The notes beneath the pieces are model-generated. The model worked only from the letters and a program-made list of their open reading frames with translations, did not search any database and was not told where the DNA came from. This document shows, in pieces, positions 11,901 to 22,859 of a DNA stretch of 64,000 nucleotides; within the stretch, counting starts at the first letter, position 1, and every line of letters begins with the position of its first letter. The DNA comes from Tragulus kanchil (lineage: Eukaryota; Chordata; Mammalia; Artiodactyla; Tragulidae), in contig JAIOJX010000032.1 of the NCBI GenBank assembly GCA_022376925.1, positions 175,199,479 through 175,263,478 of the forward strand. Direction: 5' to 3'. The translations under genes were made by a program, and so were the position numbers.

Positions 11901-12482
11901 CTATTGTTTCTTTTGTTTCTTTTCATTTATTTCTGCTCTGATCTTTATGATTTCCTTGCTGGCTTTGGGGTGTTTTTGTTCTTCTTTCTCCAGTTGTTTT
12001 AAGCGTAAGGTAAGGTCGTCTGTTTGAGATTTTCCTAGTTTCTTGAGGTGGGATTGTATTGCTATAAACTTTCCTCTTAGAACTGCTTTTGCAGTATCCC
12101 ATAGGTTTTGCACTGTCGTGTGTTCATTGTCATTTTCTTCTAGGAATTTTTTTATTTCTCCTTTGATTTCCTCAATGATCAGTTGGTTTTTTAGGTATGT
12201 GTTGTTTAATCTCCATGTGTTTGTGTTCTTAGCGGTTTTTTTCCTGTAGTTGATCTCTAGTCTCACTGCATTGTGGTCTGAGAAGATGGTTGATAGAATT
12301 TCAGTTTTCTTGAATTGACTGAGCATTGATTTGTGGCCCAAGATGTGGTCTATCCTGGAGAATGTTCCGTGAGCACTAGAGAAGAAAGTGTATTCTTCTG
12401 CTTTTGGATGGAAAGTCCTAAAGATATCAATGAGGTCCATTTCTTCTAGTGTGGCATTTAAGGCTTGGGATCCAGTTTTCAC
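11901..12482 (-). pseudogene. L1 ORF2 endonuclease C-terminal part and linker
   Basis: A 193-residue frame, of which residues from about 6 onward are L1. It holds 'SAHGTFSRIDHILGHK' and the catalytic 'FSDHNAVRLEI' of the APE-like endonuclease, then the charged linker toward the RT. The first few residues are flanking host DNA from the target-site duplication. The N-terminal two-thirds of the endonuclease is missing by 5' truncation. Confidence 0.92.
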
Positions 12483-12645
12483 AGCAAGTTTTTTTTCTCT
12501 CTCTCTCTTTTTTTAATCAGAGAAAATAGAAGATCTGAACAGAAATGCCCTTGTTTAAGATAAGTTGGATGAAAATAAATAGTTTGGCTATTATGCAAAT
12601 ATGTTATATCAAAGGCTAAGTGCCAAAAAAAATAACACTGGGCAT

Positions 12646-12855
12646 GTGTGTGTGCTCATTCGCTACAGTCATGTATGACTCTCCAACTCGATGGACCAGA
12701 GTCCTTCAGGCTCTTCTGTCCACAGGATTCTCAAGGCAAAAATACTGGAGGGGGTTGCCATACTTTCTTCCAGGGGATGTTCCCCACCCAGGGGTTGAGT
12801 CTGTATCTTCCGTATTGCAAGTGGATTCTTTACCGATGAGCCACTGGGAAAGCCC
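12646..12855 (-). mobile_element. Bov-tA type SINE, antisense
   Basis: The plus strand reads the BovB tail (cattcgctacagtcatgtat) through to the inverted tRNA head (gatgagccactgggaaagcc). Moderately diverged and near full length. Confidence 0.9.
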
Positions 12856-12960
12856 ACAGAGTACTGCGTGGAAAGCACAGAGGAAGAACCTAGTCCTAAA
12901 GAAAATAGAAGCCTAGGAATTAAAGAAAACTCCTAGCAATTGCTTTGTGCTCTAGAAGAA

Positions 12961-13178
12961 TATGGGTTTGCCTCGTGGTTTTGACAGTAAAGAATCTATT
13001 TGTGATGTAGGAGACCCAGGTGAGATTCCTGTGTTGGGAAGAGTCCCTGGAGAAGGGAATGGCAACACACTCCATTATTCTTGCCTGGAGAATTGTATGG
13101 ACAGAGGAGCCTGGTGGACTATAGTCTATGGGGTCATGGAGTCAGACACGACTGAGGGGCTAGCACTTTCACTTTCAT
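12961..13178 (+). mobile_element. Bov-tA type SINE, sense
   Basis: Head 'gtaaagaatctatttgtgat', core 'ctggagaagggaatggcaac', tail 'ggggtcatggagtcagacac' and end 'cactttcactttcat'. With the preceding antisense copy it forms a head-to-head inverted pair separated by about 105 bp. Confidence 0.92.
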
Positions 13179-13966
13179 AGAAGAATATAATATCGCCATG
13201 AGTTTAGTGAACTAGGAGCTTAGAGATGAAAATCATGTGATAAGAAGACAAGTGATGTTATGGGCTTAAGGAAACAACCTGAAGACTAAAGCAACGGCAT
13301 GCCTGAATCATTATATAAATCACAAGCAACAAAGAACAGAGTGAGACAGTTGAAATGCTGAATTACTGATATTAAGGAAGTGCTTGAGATGAATGCAGAG
13401 GAGGAAGAGATTAAATCAAGCCGAGGAAAGGTATTAGTGTACAGTGTGACTGATCATATCTTATGAGATTAATCTATGGCCCTGAAACACCAAAGCCAAT
13501 GAACCATTGATACAACTGAAGGGAAACTTCTCCCAAAGAAGCAGGGAACTTACTCAAGTTAAAAGGCCACACTGCATTTTATAGAATAAGTATGCAAAGA
13601 ACATCTGATACCAAGAAAGATTCTGTTGAATTTACTGACCACCAAAGGTAAATGAATTTCTTTAGACATCTGGGCAGAAAACACAATTCTCTTGGAAGAA
13701 AAAAGAATCAAGCTTTAGATTCCCCCTCCCCAGAAACATGGCACACCCAAGATGAAGCCATGGCTACGATTTTCTAAGTGATATGAGGTATGAATCAAGA
13801 ATCTTATACCAAAGAAAGTAGTGTTTCAGGTATAAATGCAGCATGCACATGTTCTGAAATACGATTTATTTCAGAAAAAGGTTAGTAAAGTTCTGGGAAA
13901 CTCTGATGGAAAATAGTCCTCTATTTTCAAGCCCAGAAGACCATAAGATGAGTGGAAGACAGTGGT
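13179..13966. other. Unique non-coding DNA
   Basis: About 790 bp, A-rich, without a recognisable gene, repeat family or long frame. Confidence 0.5.
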
Positions 13967-13982
13967 AAGAACACTTGTTCAG

Positions 13983-14242
13983 GGGCTCCCCTGGTGGTCC
14001 AGTGGGAAAAGAGTCTGCCTTGTACTGTAAGGGGCATGGGCTGAATCCCTAATCTGGAAGGATCCCATGTGCCGTGGGGCGGCTGTAGGCCAAAATAAAT
14101 CGAGCCAAGAAATAAAGCACATGCGCCCAGAAAAGGCAAAACTCCCAGGAGAGGCCACTGCAATGGGAGGCCCACACAGGCCAAAAAATAAAGATGGATG
14201 GAAATAAATAAATGGAAGACCAATAAAAATGGCCAAAAAAAC
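13983..14242 (+). mobile_element. CHR-type tRNA SINE, short-tail form (copy b)
   Basis: Begins 'gggctcccctggtggtccag' and ends at 'gaccaataaaaatggcc' followed by an A/C-rich link. It is the first half of a tandem SINE pair; a 16-bp imperfect target-site duplication (13967-13982 and 14543-14558, identical at 13 of 16) brackets both halves together. Confidence 0.87.
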
Positions 14243-14268
14243 CCCCCAAAACCAAAAACTGCTGGTGG

Positions 14269-14541
14269 GGGCTTCCCTGGTGGTCCAGCGGATAAAGAGT
14301 CAACCTTGTAGTGTAAGGGGCACCGGTTCGATCCCTGGCCTGGAAAGATCCCATGTGCTGTGGAGCGGCAGGACAGATGTGTCTAATTATGAGCCAGTGC
14401 TCTGGAGTGCATGCTCCCAGAGCCAGTGCTCTGCAACCATAGAGGTCACAGCAATCGGAGGCCCACACAGGCCAAAGAATAAAGATGGGTGGAAATAAAC
14501 AAATAAATAATCAATAGAAAAGGCCAAAATTAAAAAAAAAT
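14269..14541 (+). mobile_element. CHR-type tRNA SINE, short-tail form (copy c)
   Basis: Begins 'ggcttccctggtggtccagc' with an intact-looking RNA polymerase III B box 'ggttcgatcc', and ends 'aatagaaaaggcc' plus an A-rich tail. I see no target-site duplication of its own, which supports insertion together with copy b. Confidence 0.87.
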
Positions 14542-14558
14542 AAAGAACACTTATATAG

Positions 14559-14828
14559 ATTTCAGTGTCCAAAGACAGAGGGGTGAAATGTCAAGTCCCC
14601 AGGGAAAGAAATATAACTCCCATAAAGTGAGGGGCTGAACTGAATCTTTCTCCTTAAGTATAATGACACAAACAAGTACAACTTGGACTTTCGATCCAAC
14701 AGCACTATCTCAAGGAATAGGCCATAGGAGTGATTTTCTTGAAAAAATAAAATGAATTAAAATCACTGGCAGCAAATTCAGTTAATCAAGCACAGAATCA
14801 AATGAAGAACTCAAGAATGGAGACACTG
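14559..14828. other. Unique non-coding DNA
   Basis: No gene or repeat recognised between two SINE insertions. Confidence 0.5.
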
Positions 14829-15150
14829 GACTTCCCTAGTAGCTCAGTGGTAGAGTTCGCCTGCCAATGCAGAAGACACGGGTTTGATCCAGAAAGATTC
14901 CATGTGCTGAGGAACAACTAAGCCATGAGCCACAACTACGGAGCCACAACTACTGAGCCCACGTGCTGCAACTACTGAAGCCCATGTGCCCTAGAGCCCG
15001 AGTTCCACAATAAGAGAAGTCACCGCAACAAGAAGTCTGCTCACCTTAACTAGAGAGTAGCCCCCACTTCCTGCAACTAAAGAAAAGCCTGCAGGAGCAG
15101 TGAAAACTCAGAATAGCCAAAAATAAAAGTAAATAATTAAAAAAAAAGAA
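14829..15150 (+). mobile_element. CHR-2 type SINE, full-length older form
   Basis: Head 'ggacttccctagtagctcag', then the classical CHR-2 body (gcaactactgaagcccatgt, 'gagaagtcaccgcaac', 'gagagtagcccccact') and an A-rich tail 'agccaaaaataaaagtaaa'. About 300 bp, the third SINE in a row in the same orientation. Confidence 0.9.
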
Positions 15151-15300
15151 TGGCGACACCATGGTAGAAGAATTGATGGTCAACATTGAAATTACAGAAA
15201 TATTGAATTAATAGTAAAAGACTTAATAGATTTATGGTGACAGAATAGAATTTAAATGCTATAGACCTTATAGATGTATAAAATGCATATAGAATTAACT

Positions 15301-15359
15301 AGACCAGAGGTCAGTATGTTTTTTTGTGAAGGATCAGGCAATAAATATTTTAGGCTGTG
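15301..15359. mobile_element. Fragment of a hAT-type DNA element, interrupted
   Basis: The phrase 'agaccagaggtcagtatg' followed by 'aataaatattttaggctgtg' matches my recollection of a common non-autonomous hAT element end in mammals. It is cut by a BovB insertion beginning at about 15357. The family assignment is from memory and tentative. Confidence 0.45.
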
Positions 15360-15547
15360 CTGGGAAAGATGGAAGGCGGAAAGAGAAGGGAGTGACAGAG
15401 GACGGGATGGTTGGATGGCATTACTGACTCAATGCACATGAGTGTGAGCATGATCTGGGGGATGGTGAAGGACAGGGAAACCCATTGTGCCCCAGTCCGC
15501 GGAGTCGCAAAGAGTCAGACACGTCTGAGTGACTGAGCAACAACAAG
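15357..15547 (+). mobile_element. BovB LINE 3' end, sense
   Basis: Reads through the end of the BovB ORF (ggaaagatggaaggcggaaa, 'ggatggttggatggcatt', 'gagtcagacacgtctgagtg') and its short 'caacaacaa' tail. The start of duplication 3 (15483) lies inside it, so its last ~65 bp recur at 16561-16625. Confidence 0.88.
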
Positions 15548-17635
15548 CCATGTAGCACTGCTGCTGTATATTCTTATTTATTTGTTGGTTTATTTATTTA
15601 TATTACCCTTTGAAAATGGAAAGGTCATTCTTAGCTCACATGCTGTATTACAACTCACTGGGATGGGGGCTGATTTGGGCCCATGAGTGGGTTGTAGTTG
15701 ATTGACAATCTGTGTCAGGTCACTGGTTTCTTGGTTGCTGGCCAGTTCATGAGTTCACACGGCTCAGGTTTGTGCAAGGGTCCCCCTTTGTCCCACTGAT
15801 CAAAACTGTGAAAGGCCGGCAATGTGACTTAAAATGGAGATTGAGAGAAAAATCCAAGACAGACCTTACAGCTTCAAGTCAGGGCTCAAACCACTGTGCC
15901 ATTCTGCATGTGAATGTAGAGCGTACCTGGCCAGTGCGGGGTCACTGCTGCATGTGGCTTCTGAGCACTTGAAATGTGGCTGACCCAAACTGAGAGGTGC
16001 TGTAAGCATAAACATGCCCACACTGTGCAGACTTGGGAAAACCGAAGAACGTAAGTGTCTCACAATAGCAAATGATTTTGAATGTTGATTAAGTGCTGAT
16101 AGGATAATATTTTGGATATATTGGACTAGGCAAATTATATCATTAACATTAATTGTACTTGTTTCCTTTGAGTCTTTTAAAAGTATGATATTAGAAAAGT
16201 AAAAGTTATGCAAATGGCTTGCCTTATATTCATAGTGGGCAGTAGAATTTGAAGCATCTGATAAGAAGATAAAATAATTGTTCATGACGATGGAACCTTG
16301 CCATTAATGAAATCAGGTATATTAGGCCAAAGGACTCCTTATCTATTTATTTTCTTAGTTGGAAATAGGGTGGTTAGAATTCCATAAGAAGAACTTGACT
16401 TCAAATTTTGGATGGTCCCCTGTTATCTGTGTAGCTTTAGAAAAAGATGCTTTTTCATTTAGAGACTGACCTCATTGAGAAATGGGAGGGAACATATCTG
16501 GTAAAGATTTAATATAAATCCCATTATTTGCCAGCCTACTTGGAAGATGAAAAATAGCCACATTGTGCCCCAGTCTGCGGAGTCGCAAAGAGTCAGACAC
16601 GTCTGAGTGACTGAGCAACAACAAGCCATGTAGCACTGCTGCTGTATATTCTTATTTATTTGTTGGTTTATTTATTTATATTACCCTTTGAAAATGGAAA
16701 GGTCATTCTTAGCTCACATGCTGTATTACAACTCACTGGGATGGGGGCTGATTTGGGCCCATGAGTGGGTTGTAGTTGATTGAAAACCTGTGCCAGGTCA
16801 CTGGTTTCTTGACTGCTGGCCAGTTCATGAGTTCACACGGCTCAGGTTTGTGCAAGGGTCCCCCTTTGTCCCACTGATCAAAACTGTGAAAGGCCGGCAA
16901 TGTGACTTAAAATGGAGATTGAGAGAAAAATCCAAGACAGACCTTACAACTTCAAGTCAGGGCTCAAACCACTGTGCCATTCTGCATGTGAATGTAGAGC
17001 GTACCTGGCCAGTGCGGGGTCACTGCTGCATGTGGCTTCTGAGCACTTGAAATGTGGCTGACCCAAACTGAGAGGTGCTGTAAGCATAAACATGCCCACA
17101 CTGTGCAGACTTGGGAAAACCGAAGAACGTAAGTGTCTCACAATAGCAAATGATTTTGAATGTTGATTAAGTGCTGATAGGATAATATTTTGGATATATT
17201 GGACTAGGCAAATTATATCATTAACATTAATTGTACTTGTTTCCTTTGAGTCTTTTAAAAGTATGATATTAGAAAAGTAAAAGTTATGCAAATGGCTTGC
17301 CTTATATTCATAGTGGGCAGTAGAATTTGAAGCATCTGATAAGAAGATAAAATAATTGTTCATGACGATGGAGCCTTGCCATTAATGAAATCAGGTATAT
17401 TAGGCCAAAGGACTCCTTATCTATTTATTTTCTTAGTTGGAAAGAGGGTGGTTAGAATTCCATAAGAAGAACTTGACTTCAAATTTTGGATGGTCCCCTG
17501 TTATCTGTGTAGCTTTAGAAAAAGATGCTTTATCATTTAGAGACTGACCTTCTCATTGAGAAATGGGAGGGAACATATCTGGTAAAGATTTAATATAAAT
17601 CCCATTATTTGCCAGCCTACTTGGAAGATGAAAAG
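15483..17635. repeat. Direct tandem duplication 3 (copies 15483-16560 and 16561-17635)
   Basis: The unit starts at 'cattgtgccccagtc' and is repeated at an offset of 1078. The copies differ at scattered single bases and a 3-nt indel (gacctcattg near 16470 versus 'gaccttctcattg' near 17545). The join contains 7 nt, 'atagcca', present at neither parental end. The unit carries a BovB end and otherwise unrecognised AT-rich DNA; a 139-residue antisense frame without domains appears in both copies simply because of the duplication. Confidence 0.95.
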
Positions 17636-17889
17636 TGGTTGTGAGATTCCCACGTTCAGGACAAGAGACTAAAAAAGTAAGACATCTCCGGGGGCTTCTG
17701 GGAAAATGCTTGTTTTATGATAAAAGGGACGAATCCATCTGGCATAGCACCTGTCCCTCCTTCTAGGGTTGGATGTGAATACAGTTTGTCGATGCACAGC
17801 AGCCTTCTTGGCAGCTTAAAGAAAGAAGTCCCTAATGCACTGACCTCCACACTCTGGGCAAGATAAAATCTTACCTCTGATATTGTATT
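17636..17889. other. Unique non-coding DNA
   Basis: No gene or repeat recognised. Confidence 0.45.
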
Positions 17890-18091
17890 AAAAGTTGCTT
17901 CAGTCGTGTCCGACTCTTTGTGACTCCCTGGCTGTAATCCATCAAGCTCCTCTGTCTATGGATTTCCCAGACAAGAACGCTGGAGTAGGTTGCCATTTCC
18001 TTCTCCAGGGGATCTGCCCCACCCAGGGATCGAACCCAGAGCCCCTGCCTTGCAGGCAGATTCTTTACCATCTGAGCCACCAGGGAAGCCC
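17890..18091 (-). mobile_element. Bov-tA type SINE, antisense, little diverged
   Basis: The plus strand reads 'gcttcagtcgtgtccgactc', the 'gggatctgccccacccaggg' junction and the inverted head 'atctgagccaccagggaagc'. It retains CpGs and looks young. Confidence 0.93.
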
Positions 18092-18225
18092 CTGGCTGCA
18101 TTACCAGTCACTGAAAACACTTTGACTCATGTCTTTGGGAAAAATTGTGGGTAGGCGAGGTGTTTGTAGATGGTCAAGTTCAGCAGGGTGTGCCACTTCA
18201 GTATAGCTCCCCAGATCTTGGACCT

Positions 18226-18655
18226 GAGTTAGTGTTCTATTACTGCAATAATGAATTACCATGGACTTAGTAGCTTAGACACAACTCTTCTCTCACGGCC
18301 CTGGGGACAGAGGTCTAACCTCAAGGTGTCTGCAGGGCAGATCCCTCTGGATGCTGCAGGGTAGAAAGCTTTCCCTTGGTTTATCCACCTTCTAGAGACT
18401 GCCTGCATTCCCCCTCGCCTCACATCGCTCCCGCCTCTTGCCCTGTCTCTCATCTCCTACTGTAAGACTGATTCCTCCCTGTGATGGGACACTGTGATGA
18501 CATTGGGTTGAACCAGATAATCCAGGATCACCTCTGAACTGCTAGAGGCTTGACCACATTGGCAAAATCTCTTTTGCACATATGGTGACATGCCCAGGTA
18601 CTGGGAGTTAAGAAGTGGATTATCTTTGGGAGGGACATTATTCAGCCTACCATAG
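18226..18655 (-). mobile_element. MaLR solo LTR, MLT1-like, antisense
   Basis: From 'gttctattactgcaataatg' (inverted LTR end) through 'ctcaaggtgtctgcaggg', 'ggataatccag'-like wording and 'gggagggacattattcagcc'. This is the reverse complement of the common MLT1-type ERVL-MaLR LTR, a fossil retroviral-like element of placental mammals. No internal region or open frame is present. Confidence 0.62.
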
Positions 18656-20764
18656 AAGACATGGTGGATTATTTGAGAACTAGTGGGCAGCTGGACTTCG
18701 CTTCTGGCTGTAGGGGCTGAGGCTGGGGACAGAGGTGAGGTATAGAGTTTGAATGTCAGAGCTCAGAGCCAGAGGGAGCAAGCAGTGAGAAGAAGAAACA
18801 AGATGGTGTCACAGGCCCAGGTCCAGGGCTGTTGCAAGCCTGGGTCAAGTTGAACCCTGGACTTGAAGTGAAGGAGGAGAGGCAGGGGCACCATGAAGGC
18901 CTGGTTAGGATGGATGGAGAAATGAAAGGATTCCTCCAGACTAGTCCTTCTTTCCTGGTGAGAGGATATGCAAGTTGTCCCCTGTTCCTCTCCCCACCTC
19001 TAGGGGTTCAGGGGCTGGAGGGGCTCTTTTTCTGTTCCTTGGGCCTTAGACAAGGACACTGTGCTGGCGCTTGGGGCCGGCAGGAGAGGGGACTCGGGAG
19101 GAGGGTGGGGCAGTCAGTCTGTCATATTTCAGGCCACCTCCCCAGAGAGTGAAGGCCAGACAGCAAGAGGCCTGGGAATGTGGGTCTGGAACAAAGCCTG
19201 CCTGCTCTGGGTGCCAACAGGTTGCCAAGAATGTGGCTCCACTGGTTCCAGGCTGCCCCTCAGAACCTGCCCTGGGCAAAGTGGAAGAGCATCAATAGAG
19301 GGCGAAAATAAACAAGCTCAAGGCTACCCCCACCCTCCACAGTCACAGCCTGGCCTCCAACTCTGTTTCCTGACTCTCTACTCCTTTGGGGCTGCTCCAA
19401 GTCCCCTCCATGAATTTCAAGCCTTGATTTCATTTTGTCTGCTTTTTGGAAAAGCGGGGATATTCTGCAGAAGGAAAGAGGGATACAGTGAATGGAGACA
19501 TCGGCTGGAATGATTCTGCCTAATGACTCCCATGACGGTCACAGTGGATGGACTCAGAGATGTTCGGTCACCTGCAGAGGTGTCAGGCAGGTGATGGAGG
19601 AGAGAGAGTTCCGGTCTGCTCCAGCTCACCCCAGACCCTGTGCTCTTCTCTCGTCAACTGCAATGGTCCCTTTCAACCTCTCAGCCTCTCAGTGGATGCA
19701 GACTTGGGAAACAGGCCTATTTTCTCTGTCGTGAAGTAATGCGAATCTGAGGGCTTAGCTTAAAATAGAGTGGGGGTTGTCGGCATGGAGCCAATGCCAA
19801 GACATTTTAAGTCGGACTCCATGATAAACTGAGATTTGATATTTCTGGATAATTCCCAATGAGCGCCCTTCCTCTTTAATTATCCTGTGGTCACCCTTTC
19901 AAAGGTGATTAAAGCTATTCTGCAGTAGATGTGGTTATAGATTGAGTGGGAACCTGGTCTTTCTTGTGGTTTTTATCGCAGCAATTAAATCTGGCCGGCT
20001 GGTAGATGCTGGGTGGCAGGAGGGCTTTTACGAAGCAAAATGATTCTCCCCTTCGGGCAATGTTAAATTTAGGAAAAATACAATTAATTATATCAGACAG
20101 GTATCTATTTTCTATCCTGCACGCATTAGAGGCTCAAGGGCTTGTTTCACTCCAACAGGGAACCCGTCTGGGTCCAAGGCTGCCGCCCCTCGCTGAGCCC
20201 CTGGGCTTGTCCTCACATGAAGCCTCCTCTCCCTGCCCTCTTGCTCAGCTCCCTCCCCACTCCAACACCCACAGCTCTCCTTGGAAGTAAAAATGAAAGG
20301 GCTGGTGTTTACCAGAACTTTCTCTAATGCTCCCAAACATAGGATTTAGGTGTTCAGTGTTGAGAAAGATGAGTACTCTGAAGATGGAGCAAAGCAGAGC
20401 CCATTAGCGTTTCCTCATCCATCTGTCATCCTTTGACCTTACAGTGATCCCCCCTCCCCCACAGTGTCTCTATGGCTATTTCTCTCCTTTGACAAAATGA
20501 GGGGTTGGAACCAGAGACTCTCAAAATCCTGCTTGGCTTCAAGCTAGGAATGTCAACCACGGCTCAGTGAGATGAGAGCTCCAATTCCCCAGTAAAACAC
20601 ATAATTGCTACTTTTTCTCAGGTGCTGTTTTGCGTTCCTAATGTTGAAAGGGGCTTGGGATTCATAGATGATTATGCTCTTTCCTCTTTGTTGGAAACTT
20701 CATGAGCTCTCAGATAGAGGAAGAATTCACAAGCATCGTTGATAAGGATTCACTAGCTTTACTT
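18656..20764. other. 2.1 kb block largely free of young repeats
   Basis: The longest stretch I cannot assign to transposons. Overlapping short frames at 18.8-19.7 kb exist in several frames on both strands and none shows a domain. The part at 19735-20115 has the composition of a conserved noncoding element and is listed separately. Confidence 0.5.
19735..20115. promoter_or_regulatory. Candidate conserved noncoding (enhancer-like) element
   Basis: This segment lacks repeat features and packs developmental-factor type sites: TAATTA at 19877-19882, a RUNX-like TGTGGT at 19886-19891, a palindromic 'cctttcaaagg' (TCF/LEF-like) near 19895-19905, and 'caattaatta' at 20081-20090. These motifs are common by chance in AT-rich DNA, so the call rests on texture only and is an inference. 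Confidence 0.25.
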
Positions 20765-21054
20765 CAGTTATGTCATCAATAAGAGCATGTTGTGAGCAGA
20801 TGCTCAGAAAGTATTTGCTGAAAAATAGGAAGGTGATTTTTCAAAAATGTCAATGATTTTGTATCTCATTTTCTAAACACCAATGAAATGCCAGACATAT
20901 CTATTATTCATTCACCCATGAGATCCAGATAGGTTATTTTGGGGTAGGGGGCAGGATGCGTTTTTGTTTAACTAAGGTTTATAAAATAATTTGAGGTCTC
21001 AAAAATTCTTAACTGTAAGTTTTAATCTATTAAGACTGCTAAATTTATTTTATT

Positions 21055-21278
21055 TATTCTTTTTGAAATTTTTCTTATTGGAGTGTAGTTGATTTATATA
21101 ATTGCATTAGCTTCACATGTACAGTAAAGTGAATCTGTTGTACATATTGATAAATTAGGAGCCACATATACTATTATATATAATATAGGTAACCAATAAG
21201 GGCCTACTGTATAGCAAAGGAGATCCTACTCAATATCCTGTGATAGCCTACATGAGTAATGAATATGAAACAGATACG
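21055..21278. mobile_element. L1 3' end fragments in opposite orientations (repeated at about 22177-22400)
   Basis: About 21065-21150 reads antisense L1 tail (ttggagtgtagttgatttat) and 21215-21275 reads sense L1 3' UTR (gggcctactgtatagcaaag, 'ctcaatatcctgtgatagcc'). The configuration suggests an inverted L1 end or two old insertions. The pair recurs 1122 bp later through duplication 4. Confidence 0.75.
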
Positions 21279-21612
21279 TTTTTTTGAAGTTTATTTTTTT
21301 AATTATTTTTTATTTTGGGGGGACAGGGGGGTTGGGGAGGGAGAGGGTAGGTGGGTCACTTCTATTGGTCTTTCATTTATCTATTTTCATCCGTCTTTGT
21401 TCTTCTTTGGCCCGTGTGGGCCTCCCATCGTGGTGGCCTCTGTTGTCTTAGAGCACCGGCTCTGGCGCGGCGCGCCAGAGCTCCGGCTCAGTAATTGGAC
21501 ACATTGGTCCAGCTGCTCTGTGGCACGTGGGATCTTCCCAGGCCAGGGAACGAACTGGTGCCCCTTGCACTGCAAGGCAGTGCCCTTACCCAGTGGACTA
21601 CCAGGGAAGCCC
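21279..21612 (-). mobile_element. CHR-type tRNA SINE, C-rich-tail form (copy d), antisense
   Basis: Poly-T side at 21279, C-rich tail as 'gttggggagggagagggtag', 'acttctattggtc', GC-rich body, and the head ends 'gactaccagggaagccc' at 21612. A perfect target-site duplication 'gaaacagatacgttttt' flanks it (from 21267 and 21613), so the insertion is young. Confidence 0.93.
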
Positions 21613-21737
21613 GAAACAGATACGTTTTTATAGAACTTATGCTTAGAATTTGTTCACTGATTGGTCTTCCTAAACTACTGGCTGAGAGCCTTGGTACAGG
21701 GCCCATCCATGTTTCTGTTTGCTCCAGGATCCCTCTC

Positions 21738-21885
21738 TTGGGTGTCCCAGGTGGTCTTAGTGGTAAACAACCCATCTGAAAATGCAGGAGGTGTAAGAGA
21801 CGTGGGTTTGCTCTGGGTCAGGAAGATCTCCTGCAGATAAGCGTGGGAAACCACCCCAGTAGTCTTTCCTGGAGAATCCCATGGG
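21738..21885 (+). mobile_element. Bov-tA type SINE, cut by the duplication 4 join
   Basis: Head 'gggtgtcccaggtggtctta' to 'gagaatcccatgggcag', after which the sequence jumps back to the start of the duplicated unit. The intact version is at 22860-23076. Confidence 0.88.
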
Positions 21886-22399
21886 CAGTTATGTCATCAA
21901 TAAGAGCATGTTGTGAGCAGATGCTCAGAAAGTATTTGCTGAAAAATAGGAAGGTGATTTTTCAAAAATGTCAATGATTTTGTATCTCATTTTCTAAACA
22001 CCAATGAAATGCCAGACATATCTATTATTCATTCACCCATGAGATCCAGATAGGTTATTTTGGGGTAGGGGGCAGGATGCGTTTTTGTTTAACTAAGGTT
22101 TATAAAATAATTTGAGGTCTCAAAAATTCTTAACTGTAAGTTTTAATCTATTAAGACTGCTAAATTTATTTTATTTATTCTTTTTGAAATTTTTCTTATT
22201 GGAGTGTAGTTGATTTATATAATTGCATTAGCTTCACATGTACAGTAAAGTGAATCTGTTGTACATATTGATAAATTAGGAGCCACATATACTATTATAT
22301 ATAATATAGGTAACCAATAAGGGCCTACTGTATAGCAAAGGGGATCCTACTCAATATCCTGTGATAGCCTACATGAGTAATGAATATGAAACAGATACG

Positions 22400-22734
22400 T
22401 TTTTTTGAAGTTTATTTTTTTAATTATTTTTTATTTTGGGGGCAGGGGGGTTGGGGAGGGAGGGGGGCAGGCGGGCCACTTCTATTGGTCTTTCATTTAT
22501 CTGTTTTCATCCATCTTTGTTCTTCTTTGGCCCGTGTGGGCCTCCCATCGTGGTGGCCTCTGTTGTCTTAGAGCACCGGCTCTGGGCGCGTGCGCGCCAG
22601 AGCTCCGGCTCAGTAATTGGACACATTGGTCCAGCTGCTCTGTGGCACGTGGGATCTTCCCAGGCCAGGGAACGAACTGGTGCCCCTTGCACTGCAAGGC
22701 AGTGCCCTTACCCAGTGGACTACCAGGGAAGCCC
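22400..22734 (-). mobile_element. CHR-type SINE, duplicate of copy d
   Basis: Same insertion as at 21279-21612, with the same flanking 'gaaacagatacgttttt', so it is a copy by duplication and not a second retrotransposition. It keeps 'gggcgcgtgcgcgcc' where copy d has a shortened GC string. Confidence 0.92.
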
Positions 22735-22859
22735 GAAACAGATACGTTTTTATAGAACTTATGCTTAGAATTTGTTCACTGATTGGTCTTCCTAAACTAC
22801 TGGCTGAGAGCCTTGGTACAGGGCCCATCCATGTTTCTGTTTGCTCCAGGATCCCTCTC

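Larger units (their letters stand above)
7761..12479 (-). mobile_element. 5'-truncated L1 retrotransposon, antisense, with internal duplication
   Basis: A minus-strand L1: poly-T (its A tail) at about 7770-7815, 3' UTR, then ORF2 running to about 12466. The target-site duplication 'gggatccagtttt' flanks it (from 7761 and 12467-12479). ORF1, the 5' UTR and the N-terminal endonuclease are absent. About 1.05 kb at its 3' end is doubled (see duplication 2), so the real insert is near 3.67 kb. Frames are long and the 3' end closely matches the L1 at 29.5 kb, so it is fairly young but dead. Confidence 0.95.

Noticed and set aside
15866..17363. 139-residue antisense frame found twice (15866-16285 and 16944-17363)
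   Set aside because: The two identical frames result from duplication 3, so the repetition is not evidence of selection. No domain is seen.
18226..18655. An endogenous retrovirus with coding capacity
   Set aside because: Only LTR-like sequence is visible at 18.2 and 51.1 kb, without gag, pol or env text.
18832..19739. Overlapping frames at 18.8-19.7 kb as a possible exon cluster
   Set aside because: Frames overlap in several registers on both strands, splice sites are not convincing, and no protein family is recognised.
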